NCBI GenBank assembly: GCA_035285405.1
Contig: JAYKJI010000176.1
Location: forward strand, 1 to 5,427
Direction of reading: 5' to 3'
Length of the DNA stretch: 5,427 nt
Origin: Woronichinia sp035285405
GTDB lineage: Bacteria; Cyanobacteriota; Cyanobacteriia; Cyanobacteriales; Microcystaceae
Made by a program: the position numbers and the translations under genes. This document shows, in pieces, positions 1 through 5,278 of this stretch. Each line of letters opens with the position of its first letter. Positions within the stretch are counted from its first letter, which is position 1. The notes below the pieces were generated by a model that was not told the DNA's origin, ran no database searches, and saw nothing but the letters and a program-made list of their open reading frames with translations.

Positions 1-2
1 GT

Positions 3-41
3 CGGCCAAACCCTGAACGCTGTGCTTATTGTAAGGGGTAA
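3..41 (+). CDS. Possible C-terminal tail of a truncated gene (12 codons)
   Basis: In frame 3 the window opens with RPNPERCAYCKG followed by TAA. The C-x-x-C pair near the end resembles the tail of a small zinc-binding protein, and the tail stops 11 bases before the tRNA gene. Only 12 codons are visible. Frame 1 is also open up to a stop at 55-57, inside the tRNA, so the assignment is weak. No function can be given. Confidence 0.22.
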   Translation, partial: RPNPERCAYCKG

Positions 42-52
42 AAGGCTTCTCT

Positions 53-125
53 GCTAGATTAGCTCAGTTGGTAGAGCACGTCATTCGTAATGATGGGGTC
101 AGGGGTTCAAGTCCCCTATCTAGCT
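53..125 (+). tRNA. trnT: tRNA-Thr (anticodon CGU)
   Basis: This is a complete 73-base cloverleaf that decodes ACG threonine codons. The acceptor arm GCTAGAT (53-59) pairs perfectly with ATCTAGC (118-124), with discriminator T at 125. The D-arm is GCTC (62-65) and GAGC (74-77) around AGTTGGTA. The anticodon stem CGTCA/TGATG (79-83/91-95, one G-T pair) closes the loop TTCGTAA with CGT at 86-88. The T-arm AGGGG/CCCCT (101-105/113-117) encloses TTCAAGT. The 3' CCA is not encoded, so it would be added after transcription. The 10-base palindrome CTTGATCAAG (124-133) straddles the 3' end. Confidence 0.97.
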
Positions 126-253
126 TGATCAAGTGTTGTACAGGCATCTTGCTAACTTACCTGTTCAACGGGGCGTAACCGATGGGATTGACCCTGGTAG
201 TCAGAAAAGGCGGTTACGGGTTCTGGGTTTGGGCTGATAGGACGGGGGAAAAA
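126..253. other. Gene-free spacer with two strong hairpins
   Basis: No credible coding frame is present. Two dyads stand out. GTTGTACAGG (135-144) pairs with CCTGTTCAAC (160-169) at 9 of 10 positions around a 15-base loop. CGTAACCG (174-181) pairs perfectly with CGGTTACG (211-218), and a nested TGAC/GTCA (189-192/200-203) lies inside. No T-run follows either dyad on the plus strand, so they are not canonical intrinsic terminators for the tRNA. They could be processing structures, part of the 3' untranslated region of the minus-strand gene, or a small structured RNA. I do not recognise a known RNA family. Confidence 0.45.
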
Positions 254-270
254 GCTCTACCGATTGAGCC
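249..270 (-). terminator. D-arm-like hairpin, candidate terminator of the NACHT gene
   Basis: Read on the minus strand, four bases after the TAA stop (276-274), there is G-GCTC-AATCGGTA-GAGC followed by five T. A stem-loop plus T-run just past a stop is the layout of an intrinsic terminator. However, the stem is only 4 bp plus a possible G-U pair, so termination would be weak. The 16-base hairpin (254-269) matches the D-arm of the nearby tRNA-Thr (62-77) at 14 of 16 positions in inverted orientation, so it may instead be a tRNA remnant. No anticodon arm or T-arm can be found around it. Confidence 0.4.
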
Positions 271-273
271 AGT

Positions 274-3200
274 TTAAAATCTTTTCGAGCAGGTTGGGGT
301 CTTGGGGGGAAAGGTTTGCAGGTTCGGGATCGCCTGGTCGTTGATCCAAGCGATCGCAATAGTGGCGTTGAGTTGTTGGCAGAAGGTGAGCAGGGTGTCG
401 CTGGGGTAGGCGTTGCCGAAAATGAGGGTGAGTTGGGGATGTTGGGCCAGGAGGGGGAGCAAATGGCGTTTGAGTTGGGGCAGGTTGTTGGCTTCGGGGA
501 TGGGGTATTGGTTCAGGTGTTGGTGGATGAGGTTACAGAGTTCCTGGCTGAGTTCGGGGAGGCTGTAAGGGTTGAAGGGTTGGGCGTTGAGATAGAGGCA
601 GTTGGTGGGTAGTTCGTTGGGGAGGAGTTGCAGGTTGAGGGTTTGGGTGGTGGCAGTGGAGCCGATGGGAGTGGTGTCGAGGACTTCAGGGTGGGGAGTG
701 ATGGGGGGATGGTGCCAGGCTTGGTAAAATTCGGGGTAGGAGAGGGTTTGAGCGCAATGCCAGATAAGATGACAACATTTGCTAAATTGCACGAAATTAG
801 TTTGAGAATGTTCTACTAATAAATTATTTTTTAGGATTTTAATGACACATAAAAACAGATCGTAGTCATTTAATCGTTTAAATATATCGTATGACTCCCG
901 AAGAATAAAATCGTCTTCAGAAGTAATAAGTATATCAATAAAAGTATTAAGAATATTTTGATTTAAGGGATCAATTAAAAACAAATTTTTGACCGATTGC
1001 AAACGAGTATATTCATGATAAGTTTTGTTCATGAGTTCGTTAAGTCTGGTTATGATCTCTGGATATTTTGGGAAGTTCTCTAAAATTTTCATGGCTTTCC
1101 AAACAATGGACTCTTCTTCTCCGTAAGTTATTTTAATTAGGGTTTTGGCAATCTGTAAACTTTGCAGACAATTGATTTCTGATAGCTTAAAAATCCTCAA
1201 ACAGATACTTTTATTATTTGAGATTTCAATAAATTGAATTAACATAGTCTCTATTTCTGAATCAAATGTATGATTTTGAAATAAAATTTCTGCTGCTCTT
1301 AGGCGAAAATTATCATTTTTTAAGTCATGTATTAATCGAATCAGTATTGTTTTTATTTTTGGATTAAATGGATAATGTTTTTGTAGAATTTCCACGGCTC
1401 TTAAGCGAATATTTTCATCTAAAAAAGCATTGCTTAATTGAATTAACATCGTTTCTGAGTTTAGTCCAGATGAATCAAGGTTTCCCAATATATCTATTAT
1501 CTCTAGTCGTGTAAGATCATCTTTTAATGTATGGATAAAATTCAAGTTATTTAAAGTTTCAATAATATATTTGTGATTCAATTCAGATTTTCTCAGACTT
1601 TTTAGGATTGCAATAATAATTAATTTGCTTTTTTCTGTTTTAACCCAGTCACACAAGAAGCAAACTGTTTCAATAGATAGCGGATCTATTTCACTCAATT
1701 CTATCAGTAAAAGAGGGTAAATTTGTTTATATTTTATGTTATTTAATAAGTCTTTCAATATATTTATTAGCTCTTTCTTTTTGAAATCAATCACCTTAAG
1801 ACTCTTCAACGCTTGTTCACAAACATTATTACTTTCAGTTGTGTATATTATTTTTTTCAGTTGATTAATATAGTCTTGATTATCTTCATTTATTTTTCCC
1901 AAAAATTCTATTGTTTCAATAAGTAAAAAATCATTTGTCAATATACAAGCAATTTTACTTATTAGCTTAATTATTTTTTGTTTTATGCAAAAATTTCCTG
2001 TAAACTTCTCATAGATACTTTCTAAAGTTTTTATGACATAAAGATGAGACGAATTTTCTTTGGAAGATGAAATAACCTCGCTTAGTACCTTGAGTATTTC
2101 ATCAATAATATTATCCTGACAAATTTTGCCCAAAGCTTTAATGGCTTCACAATATAAATTGTCGTCTGAAGTCGTCCTAATCAAATGAGCCAAGTAAATA
2201 AATATTTTTTTTGATCCTAGTCCAATTTCAGCTAATATTTCTATTGCTTGCGTCCGAGTGTCTTTATAACAGGTTTTTTCAATTAATTTGATTATAGCAT
2301 CAGTCACTTCTTCTTTATTTTCGGTTAAATTTTCTAACGTTATTCCCGCTTTTCTGCGAATACTTTCATCGTGGCTTTCATGAATAAATTTAATTAATAA
2401 ATCGATTAGATCACTATGCCTTTGATCAATTTTTGATAAAATTTCTGTTGCTTGCCAACTCACATTGATAAAATCTTTAGAGGAATTTATGATCTCAACT
2501 AACTTTGGAATTGTTTTACTTTTTTCTGTTTCTAATAGTGATTGTTTTGCAAAATCTCTAAATGGATTGAGAAATATTACCCAATCTTCTTTTGTTTTAT
2601 CAAAATACCCAAAACTCCATTGAATTATAGTTGTAATGATTTGATCTGCTAGTGAACAAGCCTTAAATTCTGATATTCCAGCAGCAGCAATAAAATAAGT
2701 CCGATAAAATCCCCCGCAATTATCTTGAAAGCTCATTATTTTTTTTATAAAATTCTCTTTATCTAATTCAGTAATATCTCCTCTTCCCAACCATAACAAA
2801 ATCACTTCCTTCCATTTTGCCTCAAAAATGCGATAAACCTTTCCCTCTACTGGACGATCTACATGATTACAGGGTAAAAAGAAATCCCAATCCTCCACCC
2901 CACAAGCCGCAAAAAACTCCTGAAATGTCGGATGAAAAAAAGCATATACTGCCTCATCCGTTCCCTGCTCCCGATCCACAATATTCAACCAACCCAAATC
3001 CACTGCTAACTGAAAACAATCCTCTCCCATCTCCTGCACCGCTAAACTTTCCGATAAACGATAACGGGAACTGCTCTCAATGCCAGCAATAGCTAACCGA
3101 CCCAACGCCTGATGTAATTGCGCCTGTTGCTGACGCTTACCCGTTAAATTCTGTACCTCCTTTTTCCACTCATAAAAATAACGTAAATAACGCTGGTAAA

Positions 3201-4410
3201 ATTGCGCCTTTGTTTCAGGTAATTCCCCCGCCTGTTGCGTCCAGATATAACACAACAAAACCAACCGCAAAGGATTTTTCACCAACTCACAAAGCCGTTC
3301 CCGTCCCGACTCCTTTAACTGGTTAATTAACCCTTCTCCTAACGCCAAATTCCCCTTTTTAGTGAACCATTGCCCAATAAAATCATCCCTCTGTCCCTCC
3401 GCAAAATCTAAGGTTTTATAGGTCTCAAACTCGCGTAACGGATTGGTTAAATTCGCATCCCAGACATTCACTCGACAGGTCAATACCACCCGCGCCTTCT
3501 GCAAATAACCTGATCGCACCTCCTTCTCAATCTGGGCCAATGCCTCAACAGGAGAACTGGCCTGCATCTCATCCAAACCATCCAACAATAGCCAGACCCC
3601 TCCTTGTCTAAAGCGATCAGCCAAGGCAAGCCGCTCTGTTTCAGAGACATTTTGATCGGGAAGGGCATCCTCAAGCCACTTTTGCTCCAAATAGTCTCTT
3701 AAATTGCGCTTCGGTTCCAGACTTTGCCAGGCTCCAAAACTACCCAGGGAAATAGCGATCGCTAACTCCTTATTTTCGTCAATTACCTCGGCCAAATTTG
3801 CCAACAAGGTCGTTTTACCTGCCCCAGGTTCTCCAATAATCGCCACATTTTTGGTATTTTCCGCCTTTTTTCCCCCTAAACCGATATAGGTCAAAAATTC
3901 CTGATGCTCAAATTTGCGAGTAACTTCCGCCTTTTCCTCAACACCATAGACCTGATCCATGCCCATCTCTTGATTCAGAGGACGACGTTGTTGCTGTTTG
4001 CGCTCCATTAATCCCAACGGTACAAAAATCTCAGGCTCAAATCCTTCTTCTGTGGGCGATCTCCGTAGTTTGGCGTTTTGTTGGCGACAGATAGCAGACC
4101 AGTTGATTGCTTCTTGCGGTTCAGATTGAGGCAGTTTAGGGGGATACCATTCGTTTGGCTCGACAATTTCTATAATCTCTAAATCTAGTCCTTGACAAAT
4201 AGCTGTAACAGAATCCCGATCAATCCCTTCACCTCTAAAAAATCGGTTTACAGTTTTAGCCTCGATCGAGACTGAGGTTTTTTGAAAAATATGCTCGGCA
4301 ATAGCTTCATAGGTGAATCGTTGACCATCCCCCCGTCCTGCGGCTTTCAGAGCCAGTAATTTTTGCTGTCCTGTGGCGGTAGGAGCAATCCCTCGTTTGC
4401 GTGGAGACAT
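274..4410 (-). CDS. HTH-NACHT-HEAT repeat protein, putative STAND-class defence sensor
   Basis: This is a 1378-residue cytosolic protein with no signal peptide or membrane segment. Residues 30-85 form an HTH-like domain (TVNRFFRGEGIDRDSVTAI). The NACHT NTPase spans about 185-335. It has Walker A GEPGAGKTT (193-201), Walker B VWLLLDGLDE (272-281; D277, D280, E281) and a sensor-like LTCR (R313). FFHPTFQEFFAA (491-502) is the conserved motif of the post-NACHT winged-helix/helical region. About 16 HEAT-like repeats span 650-1180. CCHLIWHCAQ (1212-1221) followed by YPEFYQAWH resembles the NACHT-associated C-terminal helical domain (NCH type). Residues 1255-1365 form an alpha/beta-looking domain with no recognised catalytic motif. 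The start is supported by AGGGGG eight bases upstream. In family terms, it would sense a ligand through the HEAT arm and switch by nucleotide-driven oligomerisation, as in bacterial NLR-like antiphage NACHT proteins. The ligand and output are unknown. A regulator role through the HTH is the main alternative. Confidence 0.93.
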   Translation of the reverse strand: MSPRKRGIAPTATGQQKLLALKAAGRGDGQRFTYEAIAEHIFQKTSVSIEAKTVNRFFRGEGIDRDSVTAICQGLDLEIIEIVEPNEWYPPKLPQSEPQEAINWSAICRQQNAKLRRSPTEEGFEPEIFVPLGLMERKQQQRRPLNQEMGMDQVYGVEEKAEVTRKFEHQEFLTYIGLGGKKAENTKNVAIIGEPGAGKTTLLANLAEVIDENKELAIAISLGSFGAWQSLEPKRNLRDYLEQKWLEDALPDQNVSETERLALADRFRQGGVWLLLDGLDEMQASSPVEALAQIEKEVRSGYLQKARVVLTCRVNVWDANLTNPLREFETYKTLDFAEGQRDDFIGQWFTKKGNLALGEGLINQLKESGRERLCELVKNPLRLVLLCYIWTQQAGELPETKAQFYQRYLRYFYEWKKEVQNLTGKRQQQAQLHQALGRLAIAGIESSSRYRLSESLAVQEMGEDCFQLAVDLGWLNIVDREQGTDEAVYAFFHPTFQEFFAACGVEDWDFFLPCNHVDRPVEGKVYRIFEAKWKEVILLWLGRGDITELDKENFIKKIMSFQDNCGGFYRTYFIAAAGISEFKACSLADQIITTIIQWSFGYFDKTKEDWVIFLNPFRDFAKQSLLETEKSKTIPKLVEIINSSKDFINVSWQATEILSKIDQRHSDLIDLLIKFIHESHDESIRRKAGITLENLTENKEEVTDAIIKLIEKTCYKDTRTQAIEILAEIGLGSKKIFIYLAHLIRTTSDDNLYCEAIKALGKICQDNIIDEILKVLSEVISSSKENSSHLYVIKTLESIYEKFTGNFCIKQKIIKLISKIACILTNDFLLIETIEFLGKINEDNQDYINQLKKIIYTTESNNVCEQALKSLKVIDFKKKELINILKDLLNNIKYKQIYPLLLIELSEIDPLSIETVCFLCDWVKTEKSKLIIIAILKSLRKSELNHKYIIETLNNLNFIHTLKDDLTRLEIIDILGNLDSSGLNSETMLIQLSNAFLDENIRLRAVEILQKHYPFNPKIKTILIRLIHDLKNDNFRLRAAEILFQNHTFDSEIETMLIQFIEISNNKSICLRIFKLSEINCLQSLQIAKTLIKITYGEEESIVWKAMKILENFPKYPEIITRLNELMNKTYHEYTRLQSVKNLFLIDPLNQNILNTFIDILITSEDDFILRESYDIFKRLNDYDLFLCVIKILKNNLLVEHSQTNFVQFSKCCHLIWHCAQTLSYPEFYQAWHHPPITPHPEVLDTTPIGSTATTQTLNLQLLPNELPTNCLYLNAQPFNPYSLPELSQELCNLIHQHLNQYPIPEANNLPQLKRHLLPLLAQHPQLTLIFGNAYPSDTLLTFCQQLNATIAIAWINDQAIPNLQTFPPKTPTCSKRF
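350..357. repeat. HIP1 octamer
   Basis: GCGATCGC lies within the C-terminal part of the NACHT gene, in its GC-rich segment. Confidence 0.9.
871..2463 (-). repeat. HEAT-like solenoid, about 16 units of about 34 residues
   Basis: Inside the NACHT protein, the consensus x-A-x-E/K-I-L recurs with its A position at residues 654, 688, 722, 756, 792, 833, 867, 901, 935, 971, 1005, 1039, 1073, 1106, 1139 and 1173. Most steps are exactly 34 residues. Units such as IRRKAGITL, TRTQAIEIL, IRLRAVEIL and FRLRAAEIL carry the Arg/Ala pattern of HEAT helix B. The longer steps of 36 and 41 residues (756 to 833) mark a loop or irregular unit. The DNA here is very AT-rich compared with both ends of the gene. 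Confidence 0.85.
1144..1449 (-). repeat. Three tandem 102-bp units still similar at DNA level
   Basis: Three consecutive 34-residue repeats (988-1021, 1022-1055, 1056-1089) keep recognisable DNA similarity. The 13-mer ATTGAATTAACAT occurs at 1233-1245 and 1437-1449, exactly 204 bases (two units) apart. GCTCTTA occurs at 1295-1301 and 1397-1403, exactly 102 bases apart, inside longer similar stretches. The spacing preserves the reading frame, which points to unit duplication more recent than for the rest of the solenoid. Confidence 0.7.
3755..3762. repeat. HIP1 octamer
   Basis: GCGATCGC lies within the NACHT domain coding region, just downstream of the Walker A codons in the reading direction. 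Confidence 0.9.
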
Positions 4411-4418
4411 AGATTAAT

Positions 4419-4450
4419 CCCCCTCTCGTAGGGGTTTGGTTTCCAAATCC
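4419..4450 (-). promoter_or_regulatory. Leader hairpins and Shine-Dalgarno of the NACHT gene
   Basis: Read on the minus strand, the leader holds TTTGG-AAA-CCAAA (4447-4435) directly abutting CCCCT-ACGAG-AGGGG (4434-4420), then G and eight bases before the ATG at 4410. The Shine-Dalgarno AGGGGG (4424-4419) is the 3' arm of the second, perfect 5-bp hairpin. Ribosome access would therefore require that hairpin to open. A TATTAT at 4456-4451 could be a -10 element, but I see no good -35 at normal spacing, so no promoter is called. Confidence 0.55.
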
Positions 4451-4669
4451 ATAATAACCATTCCTGGGAAATTGTTCTCCAAATTCATTACCCAATGATG
4501 AAAGCATTGCTAATCCACAGAAAAGGACTTAGAAACTAAGCCCCTACCCTCTATTTCACTAGAGGACAGATAAGACAGTTAAGGTAACTTTAGCGATCTG
4601 TCTTAAAAAACGGGAGGTTTTAGGGCATTTCTTAGAGCATGGAATTGTCAAATTACAGAGGACTTTCCC
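4451..4669. other. Divergent spacer with several dyads
   Basis: This spacer separates the minus-strand NACHT gene from the plus-strand small genes. It contains CTTAG-AAA-CTAAG (4528-4540), CCTCTA/TAGAGG (4548-4553/4560-4565), and TAAGACAG/CTGTCTTA (4571-4578/4598-4605). The alternative pairing GACAGAT/ATCTGTC (4565-4571/4596-4602) uses the same 3' arm as the last dyad. The last dyad is followed by A-run rather than T-run on the plus strand, so it is not an intrinsic terminator. Competing stems and palindromes could be operator sites or degenerate intergenic repeats. I see no convincing sigma-70 promoter in either direction. Confidence 0.4.
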
Positions 4670-4804
4670 ATGACTCCCTTACAACAGTTAGTCAACTACA
4701 TCATCATTGCCGATTTCTTGCTCAATACCTGTAATTTCATCGGTCTAAAACCTGTTAAATCTCCCGTTACCCTTAATCAAGTTGTCACTACTCAACAGCG
4801 TTGA
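4670..4804 (+). CDS. Small hypothetical protein, 44 residues
   Basis: The reading frame runs from MTPLQQLVNY to VVTTQQR and then TGA. The start is supported by a Shine-Dalgarno AGAGGA (4657-4662) seven bases before the ATG. Residues 7-26 are fairly hydrophobic (LVNYIIIADFLLNTCNFIGL) but include Asn and Asp, so it is more likely an amphipathic or membrane-surface helix than a clear transmembrane span. The tail from residue 27 is polar and basic. I do not recognise the family. It is the first plus-strand gene across the divergent spacer from the NACHT gene, and the next gene starts 57 bases after its stop, with a palindrome between. It could be a real small protein or a remnant. Confidence 0.5.
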   Translation: MTPLQQLVNYIIIADFLLNTCNFIGLKPVKSPVTLNQVVTTQQR

Positions 4805-4832
4805 TCCCCCAACCCCCCTTAAAAAGGGGGGC
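4805..4832. repeat. C-run/G-run palindrome of cyanobacterial intergenic type
   Basis: CCCCCCTT-AAA-AAGGGGGG (4813-4831) is a perfect 8-bp stem with a 3-base loop. It is preceded by ATCCCCCAA and begins eight bases after the stop of the 44-codon gene. Elements of this form are scattered between genes in many cyanobacterial genomes. It lacks a following T-run, so termination would be inefficient. It may act as an RNA stabiliser or attenuator between the two small genes. Confidence 0.7.
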
Positions 4833-4861
4833 AAATTATAGGCTTTGAAGGAGTTGAGATA

Positions 4862-5068
4862 ATGAGCATTTTGTTTGATTTTTCCTATTTTAGTCTTAAT
4901 TTTGGCATCATATTTTTGATGGCGATTCTTCTATTCTATTACTTTGATGATCGCGATCGCGTTTACCGAGTGCTTTTGATTTTGACTGGATTGTTTTGTT
5001 TCTTGACAATGCCTTTGGGTATTCAACTATTCGTCACAGTGATTATTTGGTGGAGATTAGACCATTAG
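4862..5068 (+). CDS. Small two-helix membrane protein, 68 residues, unknown function
   Basis: The start is well supported by AAGGAG (4848-4853) eight bases before the ATG. The sequence is strongly hydrophobic in two blocks. The first spans about residues 8-28 (YFSLNFGIIFLMAILLFYYF and neighbours) and the second about 37-64 (VLLILTGLFCFLTMPLGIQLFVTVIIWW). They are joined by a short charged turn, DDRDRVYR (29-36). This predicts a hairpin inner-membrane protein. The product ends in RLDH and TAG. I do not recognise the family, and a partner role for the NACHT protein is not supported by orientation. A HIP1 octamer lies inside the gene and encodes part of the charged turn. Confidence 0.65.
   Translation: MSILFDFSYFSLNFGIIFLMAILLFYYFDDRDRVYRVLLILTGLFCFLTMPLGIQLFVTVIIWWRLDH
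4953..4960. repeat. HIP1 octamer
   Basis: GCGATCGC lies inside the two-helix membrane protein gene. Confidence 0.9.
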
Positions 5069-5208
5069 CGGCGATCACGGCGGCGGAAGCGATTCAACTG
5101 TGCCATCACTTAGACATTGAGCCAGGGTTAATGATTGATATTTGTGGGAGTGGGGCGGCTGGCTCCTGGGCTTTAGCCAATTTTGCACATATCAAAAAGT
5201 CAGTTTGA
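5041..5208 (+). pseudogene. Doubtful reading frame or gene fragment overlapping the previous gene's end
   Basis: A second plus-strand frame overlaps the last codons of the two-helix gene and continues to TGA at 5206-5208. From TTG 5047 or GTG 5050 it reads VEIRPLAAITAAEAIQL, and later LMIDICGSGAAGSWALANF. The residue mix looks protein-like rather than random. However, no Shine-Dalgarno precedes the possible starts (TTG 5047, GTG 5050, ATG 5131), and the frame stays open back to ATG 4996 inside the membrane gene. It could be the remains of a larger gene, the product of a frameshift, or a small overlapping gene. ICGSGAAG vaguely resembles a nucleotide- or SAM-binding loop, but this is not enough to assign a function. 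Confidence 0.28.
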
Positions 5209-5278
5209 GTCTGGTTTTTAAAATTTGCAGATAAAACGATTTATTCCTCAAGTCAGCAACGCCCCTACTCTATGCCCA

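Noticed and set aside
220..290. A second full tRNA gene on the minus strand
   Set aside because: Only the D-arm is present. No acceptor pairing, anticodon arm or T-arm (GTTCNANNC) is found at the expected distances.
316..819. Two plus-strand reading frames rich in Gly, Val and Glu (316-612 and 628-819)
   Set aside because: They are the complement of the C-rich C-terminal coding segment of the NACHT gene. Their low-complexity Gly/Val/Glu composition is what that bias produces, and neither has a ribosome site.
871..2463. CRISPR array or DNA-level tandem repeat across the whole AT-rich region
   Set aside because: There are no near-identical direct repeats with unique spacers. The periodicity is 34 residues at protein level, with only a few units still similar in DNA.
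2817..3889. Plus-strand frames at 2817-3092 and 3704-3889 and a minus-strand frame at 3480-3674
   Set aside because: All lie within the NACHT gene in other frames. The NACHT frame carries recognisable motifs across the same bases, while these peptides show none.
4307..4507. 66-codon minus-strand frame overlapping the NACHT start
   Set aside because: It runs through the leader hairpins and Shine-Dalgarno into the HTH codons in another frame. The ATG at 4410 has a well-placed ribosome site, and the peptide looks unlike any domain.
4571..4611. Intrinsic terminator at TAAGACAG/CTGTCTTA
   Set aside because: The stem is followed by A-run on the plus strand and has no T-run after it on the minus strand. 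The loop is 19 bases, so it does not fit an intrinsic terminator in either direction.
4639..4734. Alternative 31-codon plus-strand frame from ATG 4639
   Set aside because: It overlaps the 44-codon gene in another frame, and the ATG at 4670 has the better-spaced Shine-Dalgarno.
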